DNA of 64,000 bases, taken from the NCBI GenBank assembly GCA_963693305.1, contig OY855904.1, positions 13,607,996 through 13,671,995 of the forward strand, written 5' to 3'. A program made the translations under genes and the position numbers. The notes below the pieces were generated by a model. That model saw nothing but the letters and a program-made list of their open reading frames with translations. It made no database searches and was not told the DNA's origin. Source of the stretch: Meandrina meandrites (Eukaryota > Cnidaria > Anthozoa > Scleractinia > Meandrinidae). Shown in pieces: positions 54,770-64,000 of this stretch (positions are counted from its first letter, which is position 1; every line of letters begins with the position of its first letter).

Positions 54770-55281
54770 GTAGCCTGCGTAGCTGGCGGGATTTTGCGAG
54801 CGGGTGCTTTTTTAGCGGCCGCATGCTATTTGGTCTTGGCCACCAAGCAGCGAGGGGTTTGGTGAGGAGTCGAGTTAAGATTCGCCGCCATTATCGTCCC
54901 CATAGCTCTTTTCGTTTCTCTTAGCCGACTGGGGCCTTGGCACGAGAAACGAAGGGCTCTGGGGACATAGGGTTTTTGAATTAATTCGAATTTTTTTGAT
55001 TGGCTGTTTGAAATCTTGAGCGGAAGGAAAAACCGCCATGACTGTCCCACAGAGTCTTTAGAAACATCACGACTGCATACATGAAGACCGGAAGTCCTAG
55101 AATCTAGGACTGGAAATCCTGTGTCCCCAGAGCCCTTCGTTTCTCGTGCCAAGGCCCCGTCGGCTAAGAGAAGCGAAAAGGGCTATGGGGACGAGAATGA
55201 TTCGCCGCTTGCTAAACGCGGGCTTCGCCCGCACGAGAAAAATTCACCCGTGCCCGCTAATCCCGCCAGCTGCGCAGGCTA
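54770..55281. mobile_element. long-TIR foldback element with 8-base target duplication
   Basis: Outer ends TAGCCTGCGTAGCTGGCGGG and its near complement at 55260-55281, and inner arms at about 54882-54970 and 55119-55205 (GCCTTGGCACGAGAAACGAA and its complement), make a long hairpin. AGAACTCT occurs at 54762-54769 and 55282-55289. There is no transposase. The 8-base duplication would fit hAT, but the ends are not diagnostic. Confidence 0.75.
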
Positions 55282-55289
55282 AGAACTCT

Positions 55290-56179
55290 TCTGAATCTGA
55301 GGGTCAAACTCGTCGCACTTCAAACCAAGTGTGCTACAACGCAGATAAATCTTTCCAAAGGAATACAGAAAGTGAAAAGGACTTGGAGCTCTTATGGCCT
55401 CCAATTGTTTGTTTTTTAACTCTAAATCGGGCGTTCCGCGTTCAGTTAAAGAAAACTTCACAGCACGGTCAAATTGATGACCCGACGCGGCAGACACGGT
55501 CGCGATTTGAAAATTTATTTCGGGCATGAGCTCTTGACCCTTCTCAATAATAATCTGTAATGGAAACGGCAATCAGTGTTAGTTTTGTTTATGTTGTTCC
55601 CAATTTACATGTTGCAGCAGCAGCACCAACAACAACTCGTTCCTGGCCAATGAGCTTCCACTCACCTGTGGCTCATTTAACTATACAGAAAAAGATGACT
55701 CGAGTAAATAGTACAATGGCTTTGGTTAAAACATAGTTAATAGAGGGAAATGGTTATGAAGCCCGGCAAAGTTCTTTGTTATAGGTTTTTGTTCGGCATT
55801 TTGGGGGTTGACCGTGCACAAAACCTGACAAAATACAATAGGTGGTTACGTGTGTTCATGCAACCAACCAATAAAATCATTGCGATTACGTAACTTATGC
55901 ATAGTGTATGAGCGCAAAACAAAAGATCAATTCTAAATATCAGGACAACTGTGCACCCAACGCCTTCTTCGTTTGCAAAATGACATGATTAAAAGGAGCG
56001 TTGCATGGCCATTCGGGGGATCGTTTGCCGTTCTTTGTAAATCGTCGTTGAGGCACTCGTAAAAAGTACACTTTTTATTAATCCAATCAAAAAATAGCAA
56101 GAGCACACGAGAGTTCTTCACTGTTCTCCGAAATTTGTCTCGTCATCATGGCATACGCAGTTACTTAGCAACGTCGAGA
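55290..56179. other. non-coding stretch
   Basis: No supported gene. Short frames at 55279-55572 and 55933-56121 on the minus strand show no domain. Confidence 0.4.
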
Positions 56180-56520
56180 CCAAAACTGCGGTTATTCCAA
56201 ACAACCTTAGGGGAACGACTTTCTCCGCTGCTGCTCCGAAACTATGAAACAAATTACCAACAGACATTCGGGAAGAGGAATCTTTTAATGACTTAGTAGA
56301 TTTATGTGTTTACTTTATTGAAGATATATATTTTAGGCTTGCCTTTACTGCGTCCTACCTTAAGTTTTCTTATTAAGTTAAAAAAGTATATTTTAATTTT
56401 TTTCTATTTACCTTTTATTTAGATTGTATTTTTATTTTTAGTTTTAATGAAATACGCTTTTGACCATTTTAGAAATTTTGGAATTAGCGCATTATAAATA
56501 CCAATCATTATTATTATTAT
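56180..56520 (+). mobile_element. 5'-truncated LINE, 3' end only
   Basis: It reads NLRGTTFSAAAPKL, a stop replacing the usual tryptophan, then NKLPTDIREEESFNDL. This is the same kind of reverse-transcriptase C-terminus as at 27171. The 3' UTR ends TTAGCGCATTATAAATACCA and an ATT tail. Inactive. Confidence 0.75.
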
Positions 56521-56538
56521 TCGATGTTTGTCTTAGCA

Positions 56539-56692
56539 AGAGCTACAAAAGACAGCTGAACGGAAAAAAAGGCTGAAATTTTTAGCTGAGAGCTACAAAA
56601 GACAGCTGAACGGAAAAAAAGGCTGAAATTTTTAGCTGAGAGCTACAAAAGACAGCTGAACGGAAAAAAGGCTAATTTTTTAGCTGAGAGCT
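56539..56692 (+). repeat. tandem repeat, 50-base unit, three copies
   Basis: AGAGCTACAAAAGACAGCTG, then AACGGAAAAAAAGGCTGAAA and TTTTTAGCTG. The first two units are essentially the same and the third has small changes. It begins just after the LINE tail. Confidence 0.9.
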
Positions 56693-57549
56693 GACAAATA
56701 GTCTACAGCTTAACTAAGATACCGTAAAAGCTCGATTAACCCCCATCCCCGTCTCTTTAACCCCCATCTGGTTTTATCTGAGCCTCCTTTCCTTGAATCT
56801 GTTTTTAGTATAAATTCTAAAAATACGGAGGTGACGAATTTCTGCCGACAGACAGAATGACCGGCAATGACCAGGCCCTTACCCAGATTTTTCTGATAAC
56901 TGAGGCCAAGAAGACCGGAAATGCCGTTTTAGGCAATATCAGAAAAAGAAACATTACTTTCATATTAACTTCTTACAGAAACATGAAAAAGTTAACTATT
57001 TTACAGAAGTGCCTCGGTTAGCCTGCTACGGCCCTGATGACAGTGACTCAAATAATAAGCACAAATATTCTTATATGATACATAAGATAAAATGAGTACT
57101 ATATTTATTTATGGGTTTTTAATGGACTTATTTAGTATTGGAACATGGTCTCGTAAGCTGCGCAAGTTTTATTTTTCACGGTGTGTGTATAAATGGAGTG
57201 TTGTTGTTGAGCCAAGCTTTGTTTGCTAAGAGCAACTATGGTAAGAGCGTACAAGACAGAGAAAAGTAAACCGTGTTGGTCCCCCACCTGGAAGTGCAAT
57301 CTTTTAATACCCCCCTTCCCTCTTCCCCAATCTTTTGATAACCCTCCCCCCTTCCCTCTTCACATGATCGAACAAGGAAACAAGGCAACGTTTACGCTTT
57401 TAAAGTTAACCATTTACAATATTCTACTTATTACGGCTGCTACCTTGTGAAAATGTGTTATCGATGCAAACAGCACCAAAACAATAAAAAGGGTCAGGTT
57501 TAGAGTTATCTATGATTTGAAATGGGCCTTCCGTTTTTATAATCACAAA
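56693..57549. other. non-coding 3' flank of receptor copy 7
   Basis: No supported gene. The pyrimidine-rich pair of phrases CCCCCTTCCCTCTTCCCCAA and CCCCCCTTCCCTCTTCACAT (57311 and 57345) is a local duplication. Confidence 0.4.
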
Positions 57550-58542
57550 TTAAATGTACCTTTGGTGTAAATTAAAATAGGTAAAAAATACGACGAAAGC
57601 AAAAGGCATATAAGTTGAAACATCACAATAAAATGATGGGAATGGAAATTTTAGGGACCGTAACAAGGATCTCTCCCGATGATTATTGTCTCTACACATA
57701 AGCTTGCTTATTTCTCTCTTGATATCCTTCTTCAATAACGCATAGACCAAAGGATTCACTGCGGAGTTAACAGCTAAGAGAAATGTAACGACCTGAGCAG
57801 TTTCATGGGACACTTTGTGACAAGAAAAAGTAATGCATAAAACTAAGTAATTTACCACCGCGTAGCATCCCAAGAAGAACGTAACAAGAGCAATAACAAA
57901 GGGAGCTGAGTTGTGCTTCCTATGTCTGCGTAAAGTTGCAGGTTCGGTAAATTCTTTGCTTGAGTGATCAGACATAATCTGCAATTCTATCGCAGATACT
58001 TGGCGCGACTGTGCACGTGCAACAACTAGAATACGAACGACGGCATAGAAGAGGAGCACGCAGGATATTATGTCAAAAGCAGAGACACCTGTTATTCGTA
58101 AAATTTTCAGCGCAGTGTTGGAGCTTGTGACGTACATTCCCACAAAAAGTGACAACGAAATCGCAAACGAAATCAACCATGCTGCAAAGATCAACAGGCC
58201 AGGGCGTCTCTCAGTTATGGAAGTATTGTATTTCAAAGGGTGAACGATGGCGTTGTAACGATCCCAAGTCAAGGTACAAAGATTTGTGACGGAAGAGTGA
58301 AGAAAGAACCAGAAGAATGCCATGTACACCCTCATGTTGCACGCCATCGAGTAGCTACAAAAATAACTCGATGGAAAAACAGCGATTCCGACGCCAAAGT
58401 CTGCTACTGCCAAGGAAAGGACGAACCAGTTGGCCGAGGCATGAAGTCGGCGGTTTTTGGCCACGAGAACGACTACAAATCCGTTTCCTGTTACTGTTGC
58501 GATTGAAAGTAACCAACCTAAAATATTCACTAAGTCTTCCAT
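57550..58542 (-). CDS. class A GPCR, orphan, array copy 7, with extended C-terminus
   Basis: A complete 330-residue receptor from the ATG at 58542 (MEDLVNILGW). It has VTGNGFV, LAVAD, TWDRYNAIVHPLKY, TM6 GCYAVVNYLVLC and TM7 NPLVYAL. The loop-1 sequon is lost (CSYSMAC). Loop 2 (YVTSSNTALKIL) has no cysteine, and loop 3 is slightly longer (SDHSSKEFTEPATLRRHRKH). Where relatives end at CREN or CKEN, here CRDNNHRERS continues for 46 residues, including a hydrophobic stretch (MPFAFVVFFTYF). The usual AACTAA has become AATAAT, so the old stop is out of frame and former 3' UTR is translated. The extra hydrophobic part could disturb topology or be silent. Confidence 0.9.
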   Translation of the reverse strand: MEDLVNILGWLLSIATVTGNGFVVVLVAKNRRLHASANWFVLSLAVADFGVGIAVFPSSYFCSYSMACNMRVYMAFFWFFLHSSVTNLCTLTWDRYNAIVHPLKYNTSITERRPGLLIFAAWLISFAISLSLFVGMYVTSSNTALKILRITGVSAFDIISCVLLFYAVVRILVVARAQSRQVSAIELQIMSDHSSKEFTEPATLRRHRKHNSAPFVIALVTFFLGCYAVVNYLVLCITFSCHKVSHETAQVVTFLLAVNSAVNPLVYALLKKDIKREISKLMCRDNNHRERSLLRSLKFPFPSFYCDVSTYMPFAFVVFFTYFNLHQRYI

Positions 58543-58940
58543 TTCAACCAAGCCCCTTAAAATGGACTATTTCAGCTGTCTCTGGAGCCGTTGCGGTTGG
58601 CGCTGTTACTGGACAGAAGGACAAGTTTATCTTGTTTTTGTAAATGTTAAGAATCAGCCACATCGGTTCCGGCAATGCTATTTCTCACAAAATTCTGCAT
58701 TCAGTTTATACAAAAGATCATAAAAGTAAGCTTCTTGAACAGTTTTGTTATCGGTAAGCGGTTCCGGCAATCCTTCTTATCACAAAAATCTGAATTCAGA
58801 AACACAAAGGACACAATATTCAGCTTCTTGAATAGTTTTTTAATCAGTTATCCGTTCCGGCAATTCTATTTTTTCACAAAAACTGAAATTCAGAAAATAC
58901 AAAAGATTATACAAATAAATCCGCTTCTTGAATAGCTTCT
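58543..58940. repeat. upstream flank of copy 7 with a 94-base tandem repeat
   Basis: Three units with GGTTCCGGCAAT at 58665, 58760 and 58853 (the last begins CGTTCC). They contain TCACAAAA, CTGAATTCAG and AGCTTCTTGAATAG. They lie 120-400 bases upstream of the receptor start codon. Similar units occur at 52140 and 53400, on the other side of the array copy. Whether they act as regulatory DNA is unknown. Confidence 0.8.
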
Positions 58941-61153
58941 AATAGTTTTCTAAGATCTGCTTTCTATAAATGATGTTGTATCTTGCTTTCTTCTAATTAG
59001 AAATCTTACCGATTAAGAACCGTTGTAAAATATAATTTAATTTATTTAAAATGTTTCCCATGAAGGTCTTTTGTCTTTTGCACATGCCTTAAAGCACGTC
59101 ACTAAAATTGTCGACCAAAAGTGCTAGATGTTCACTTAAAAACCCTAACCGATATTTGTCTTTCCACGCTCGAGATCGTTTCTCTGATTAAAAACACGAT
59201 AAAAGGAAAACAATTGTTATATCCGCTCGTGAATGCATATGTTTAAATTATATAAAGAGGAACAGCCAGAGATTTGTCACTCTGCACATGACGTGTCACG
59301 TCGTCGTTTAAGCTGTGATAAACGGCATGTATTTCATTTTCATTTCCCCACGCCAGGACTGTCAATGGGAAAGCTTGCCCTACAAATTAACAACAACTTC
59401 TGTTAACCGTGGGACTCACATCCTTATTTTATAACAGCAAGCGACAAAGATATACTAAAACTAATCAAAAAGAGTTGCGATAGTTGTGGTTATCGCCGCA
59501 TCGTGTCATGTTTTGTCTGTTGAGTTCGTAGTTTACTATAAGTTAGAACATTAAACTCTAGTTTTGTTCGTTAGGTTTCGCTACTGTCAATAGTTCCTTG
59601 TAAATTCGGAATGAATTCATATTATGTGTCTGCCGCTGTGAGATAACCTTGTAACCTTTTAGGGTCATGTAAAATCAAAGATTCCCTTAACTTTTTGCGA
59701 GAGTTGAACTTTGTGTGGTTATCTAAAGAAAGAAATATTACAGGGGGAACCTACTGGCGATTCAAGAAGGTGATTATTATGTCTGCAAACTCTTGAAATT
59801 TACCAAACTTTAAAAAGGATTGCAGTCCAAAACCTACAATTTTATGAATATAAAAAAAAATGTTGATATAAAAATTTATTCTGGTATTGGAAAGAAGTAT
59901 ATGTTTTGCTGCGGATTGGGACGCTTAAAGTTATTTCAAGGTTGTAATTGAACTAGAGCATTTAGTGCAGTAATATCAGCGCAAGCCCCTTGACTAGGTT
60001 TAGGAATGAAAAATAAAATGAGGACAAACATTTATGTAAATCAAAAGTACTAGTTTTTATACCGTTATCTTGCAGTTGCAGAAAACTGAATAAGACCCTC
60101 ATTTTCAATCTGGTGAAATCCTTTATTTGTAATACTAATATTAAAGCATGCATTTTGAGTCCGATCAGTTCGCGGATAATTCTTTTCAAATTCGCTGATA
60201 AATCAAATCAGGTCGTAAATTTGCCGATTTTTTATGATCTGTACCACCAGCTGGGACAATTTTTGCAAGTTTCGCTGAAATTGGTTAAAATTACTGCCTA
60301 ATGCACGCTCTAAAAAGCAGAACGTGTTCCACTAAAACCTCCTCTGGGCAACCCCAAAGAAGTACTTGGCAAAACCGAAGACAACGTGAAGTGGACCATT
60401 AAATTACACGCACTGAATATATAAATATAATCGGGCTTATAAACTGGGAAATATCATGTGACATTCCCCTATTTTGGCTGTATCACGTGACGTGTTTACA
60501 CCAATCGCGCGCGCCAAAAAATATTATGACAAGAAAATGTTCGTCATAAAACTAAGTAATTTATTTCAAGCAACGTACATTGAATGCTAAAACTACTGTA
60601 AATTTTCCAAACCACATTATACATTGCCTTATTTACGTACACTTATTGTTATTTCCTATCGTCGCATGTTGTCTTGATAGGCATACGTTTGCCGTTAGCG
60701 GCTTTGCCTAAAGACATGCGATATGATGCCATTTCTATATGTGCTGACTATAGCAGATGTATTAATTTAACTTACAAAATAGCTAATTTAGCCACTAACA
60801 CTTCATTCTTCTTGTAAATTTAATCAACGTACATCGAATGGTAGAAATAATTGTAAATGGTTTTACCACGTCACTTAGTTGTTGTCTAATTAGTCTACTT
60901 TATTCCCGAATAAAGTACAAAGACGCATTGCTAAAGATCGCATACATGTTATCCATGTTATCATGATTGGCAATTATATTGAATATATTATTTGGGAAAT
61001 AAATCGCCCGTGAGCGGCATTGTCTTAAGGTTAAAGAGAATTACGACCATGATATAAAAGTACCAACTATGTACTTTTTATAGCATTAGTTTATCAAAAT
61101 GAAAACTAATTAAAATTATTAAGGCTAGCATTAACATTAATTTCTGTAATGCG
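58941..61153. other. AT-rich non-coding stretch
   Basis: No supported gene over 2.2 kb. Two related blocks with AACGTACATTGAATGCTA and AACGTACATCGAATGGTA (60571 and 60826) suggest an old local duplication. Confidence 0.4.
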
Positions 61154-61748
61154 CCGTCCACACGCATCCGTTTATGTATATAATATTTGAATAAGGAATT
61201 TTATTTTTCCCGTTATTTAAAACGGTTCGCGTCTATACGTATCGTTATCGAATCGTTGTTGCCGTTTCTGTTGCGAATTCAAAACGGATATATATTTATA
61301 AGTATTGGACTTGAATCATTCAAAATTCTCCTCTTGTTCCTTTGAAATCAATGTTTGGTGATCAAAACTGTATCAGCAAGCAAAAGCATTTATAGTCTAA
61401 CTTAAAACCTTTGAGGTCTTGCTTGTGGACTGTAGTAACGCCTGCTTTTCAATGCTGGTGGTAAAAGAAGCCCTATACTGATAAAGTGGCATTCTGAAAT
61501 AACAAGCTTGAACATTTGCCCTGAAGAAAATATTAAAACAAAATATGCCATAAGTCGTAAAAAAGGCAAAGTGGCAGTGAAACATTCTTATCCGGCGCGA
61601 GATCAGATGCGGTGACATTATTGTTTTCAAAAAAGTTCCTTTTTCACCGTACGCGTCCATACGAATACGACAAGGGCGTTTTCAAAAATTTCCACTCTGG
61701 AAAGCGTTTTCGGTCACCGTTTTCACCGGATACGTGTGAACGGGAGGC
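61154..61748. mobile_element. possible hAT-type MITE
   Basis: The left end CCGTCCACACGCATCCG and right end CGGATACGTGTGAACGGG are imperfect inverted repeats. The interior has more CCG/CGG-type phrases (AAAACGGTTCGCGTCTATAC, CACCGTACGCGTCCATACGA). I could not find a clear target duplication. The pattern resembles non-autonomous hAT elements of cnidarians by recollection only. Confidence 0.5.
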
Positions 61749-62860
61749 CAATATCCGCAAAGAAAAAATTGCATTTTCAAACGAAAATGGATAATGCCTA
61801 ATTTTTATATTTGTGCAGAAGAAAGATACTCTCTAGCCACAAACATTTTTCGACAGTAGTTTAGAGTCTTCGTCTGGTAAAGCAAAACGCCGGTAAATTC
61901 ACTTTAATTATTAATTAAAATTCCTTTCAATTCTTTTCTCTAGTGGTAGCTTTTCGATAGCAGTTTCCTTTTCGATATTCCTTCGATCCAAGGAACGGAT
62001 AATTGATCCTCGCCGACATGATAATCTTTATTTTAGCACTGCTAAATCATCAGCTTGGCCTGTTATTGTCATGTGGCTTGTTACGTCATGCAAGGTATAA
62101 TGTAGTGCTTCGAAGGTAGTATGCAAAGGATAAACGTTAATCCAAATAACGCAAACTTAATGTTGATATTCACCAGAGTAAGCTAGATCAATGAGAAGGC
62201 AATATTTCGGTTTACTTTCAAACCATCAAACCTTGCTACAACTCTTCCTTACAAATAAACGCAAATAAAACTTAGCGAGTTTTCTGTATTATCTGGGAAC
62301 CAAACAAATTGATGTCGCTTTATCAGAGCGCCTTTTTTATGGAGTTAATCGGTGCATTATGCAGTGTTATTATAAATTTATGCCAAAAACACTTACACGT
62401 CCAAATAAACACGGCTTGCACCAAAACCAAGTCTACATGTAGTGAGGTTGATATATACTTTTTTAAGACTAGGGTCCGCTCATTTGTGTGTTAAGAGCTA
62501 CTTTGACTAATAATACTATAGATACCGAAATAAAATCGCCGAGTCAGTTTAAAATCATGAATTCTGATTTATTGTTTTCAAAACTAAAAAACTATGCCTT
62601 TATACATGCCGCCGCTTTTGTAGGATCACGTTGAACAAGTTTACAGTGCAACAAGTTCAACCGGGTTCACTCAACGTTTTTCACTCAATCACATACCGAG
62701 AATTGGAGCTCGTTTACCAGCGAACCCAGCAATTACATAAACCCTTAGTTTGACTGAATCAGGTTGGAAGGCTATATATGCGAATTTAAAGTTTAGTGTT
62801 TATACAGCGAAAAGTAAGTTTGTTCATTTCGATCACCGAAAAGGCCAATTTGATATTTTC
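61749..62860. other. non-coding stretch
   Basis: No supported gene; the open frame at 62309-62494 has no motif. Confidence 0.4.
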
Positions 62861-63110
62861 CGAATGGCGGCAGGGATGATAATAAACTAAACGGACTCAA
62901 CACGATAAATAAACATTTACCGAATTACGGGCTGATACTGCATGTCGAAGACGAAACGGACTAAATTAACGTAAATATATAATTTACCGAATTACGGCTG
63001 GGAATTTTGAAACGGGTTCAACGAAAATATTTACACGTAAAGAATAAACATGGCCGGAATTTTGAAGACAAATTTAAACGGGCTCAACACAAATATCCCT
63101 GGCCATTTTT
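62861..63110 (+). repeat. degenerate tandem repeat, unit about 70 bases
   Basis: TTTACCGAATTACGGGCTG, AAACGGACTAAA or AAACGGGTTCAAC, and AATAAACAT-type phrases recur about four times with heavy divergence. Confidence 0.6.
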
Positions 63111-63283
63111 TATCTTTCCCTTGGCAAAATCTAGATAAACACCACCTGAATTCTCTCGTCCAAACGGTCTAATATGACATTTTTAGCACCGGTATTGATA
63201 TGTTTGGTTGCTTTCCAGTTTTTGAAAGAAAAAATTTAAATGTCCGCGTTCTAGAATTCATCAAAATTATTTCATTGCACAGT
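63111..63283. other. 3' flank of receptor copy 8
   Basis: Short non-coding stretch before the stop codon of the edge gene; nothing recognised. Confidence 0.4.
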
Positions 63284-64000
63284 TCACCTGCAAATGAGCT
63301 TCTTTATTTCCATTTTAATGTCCCTCTTCAAAAACGCGTAAACCAAAGGATTCACTGCTGAGTTCAAAACCAGAAGTAAAATGAGAATCTGGCCAGCTTT
63401 ATCGGACACTTGGCAAGCAAACGTTATACACAAAACTAAGTAATTTACCACCACGTAGCATCCCAAGAAGAGCACGACAATAGCAACTATAAAGGGAGCT
63501 GTGTTGCGCTTCTTTCGTCTGCACGAAGGAGCGGCTTCAGTGGATGAAAAGTTAGCTTGAACTTGCAATTCCATCGCTGCTTCTTGGTGTGATTGTGCGC
63601 GCGCAACAACTAGGATACGAACAACGGCATAGAAGAGCAGTGCGCAGGATATTATGTCAAAGGCAGAGACGCCGGTTAATCGCAAAACTTTCAGAGCGGT
63701 GTAGGAGTTTGTGGCATACATTCCCACGAAAAGTGACAGCGAGATCATGAAGGGAATCAACCATGTTATAATGATAGCCATTCCAGGGCGTCTCTCAGGC
63801 ATGGAGGTGTTGTATCTGAGTGGGTTAACGATGGCGATATAACGATCCCAAGTCAAGAGGCAAAGATTTGTGACCGAAGAGTGAAGAAAAAACCAGAATA
63901 ATGCCATGTACACCCTAGAGTTGCACGTCATTAAGTTATTACAAAAATATCCCGATGGAAAGACGGCGATCCCAACACTAAAGTCGGCCACTGCTAAGGA
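63284..64000 (-). CDS. class A GPCR, orphan, array copy 8, cut by the window edge
   Basis: The frame stays open to the last base of the window, so about 46 N-terminal residues (TM1 and the start of TM2) lie outside. The visible part starts SLAVADFSVGIAVFPSGYFC in TM2. The loop-1 sequon is lost (CNNLMTC). TM3 ends TWDRYIAIVNPLRY, with IVNP where most copies have IVHP. Loop 2 is YATNSYTALKVL without cysteine. TM6 is GCYVVVNYLVLC and TM7 NPLVYAF. The tail ends LICR with a TGA, three residues shorter than copies 1-3. It belongs to the right-hand group. A GTG at 63991 is not a start codon. Confidence 0.92.
   Translation of the reverse strand, partial: SLAVADFSVGIAVFPSGYFCNNLMTCNSRVYMALFWFFLHSSVTNLCLLTWDRYIAIVNPLRYNTSMPERRPGMAIIITWLIPFMISLSLFVGMYATNSYTALKVLRLTGVSAFDIISCALLFYAVVRILVVARAQSHQEAAMELQVQANFSSTEAAPSCRRKKRNTAPFIVAIVVLFLGCYVVVNYLVLCITFACQVSDKAGQILILLLVLNSAVNPLVYAFLKRDIKMEIKKLICR

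Noticed and set aside
58543..58551. TTG start adding three residues to receptor copy 7
   Set aside because: The ATG at 58542 aligns with the starts of all other copies.
63284..63991. A complete 235-residue receptor starting at GTG 63991
   Set aside because: The frame continues with the conserved SLAV residues to the last base, so the gene is cut by the window edge rather than short.

Overview
This window looks like animal nuclear DNA, most likely from an anthozoan cnidarian such as a stony coral or sea anemone. That is an inference: intronless class A receptor genes in a tight array sit in AT-rich DNA full of foldback elements, tRNA-derived SINEs, truncated LINEs, Penelope-like elements (PLEs) and TIR elements with short target duplications. 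I see no rRNA, CRISPR or bacterial-type operon.

The genes of interest are a family of single-exon rhodopsin-class G-protein-coupled receptors of about 281-289 residues. Seven are complete (5948-6802, 12863-13717, 27598-28452, 37715-38584, 44153-44998, 49866-50717, 57550-58542) and an eighth runs off the right edge (63284-64000). All are on the minus strand except 37715-38584. At least three broken copies lie between them (7002-7119, 8000-8159, 16658-16944). The receptors keep the TM1 GN, TM2 LAVAD, TM3 DRY and TM7 NPLVY motifs. They lack a cysteine in extracellular loop 2, a proline in TM5, and the CWxP toggle in TM6 (CYxV instead). This resembles the melanocortin/cannabinoid/S1P side of class A more than amine or peptide receptors. 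The array splits in two. The left-hand copies (5.9-38.6 kb) share TM6 ATFLVLC, a TCDRY or TYDRY box and one conserved upstream region. The right-hand copies (44-64 kb) share TM6 VNxLxLC, a TWDRY box and unrelated 5' flanks.

Layout. 1-4.5 kb: a dead Harbinger-type Myb/SANT-like gene and dispersed repeats. 4.5-14 kb: two receptor units, two receptor fragments, a SINE, foldbacks and a TIR element. 14-17 kb: a tandem repeat and a receptor pseudogene. 17-27 kb: LINE 3' ends, minisatellites, a satellite split by a head-to-head pair of PLE 3' ends, and a tRNA-like element. 27.6-38.6 kb: two receptor genes head to head as arms of a large inverted duplication, around a nest of mobile DNA (an hAT element with an internally deleted spliced transposase, a PLE with reverse transcriptase and GIY-YIG endonuclease, and a second PLE 3' end interrupted by a TIR element). 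38.6-64 kb: more foldbacks, a pogo-type MITE, minisatellites and four receptor genes including the edge copy.

The receptors probably arose by repeated local duplication of a unit of about 2.5 kb, since flanks on both sides of the coding sequence are shared between copies. Ligands cannot be read from the sequence. The mobile elements do not appear to be functional partners of the receptors; they explain the spacing, the broken copies and one orientation flip.
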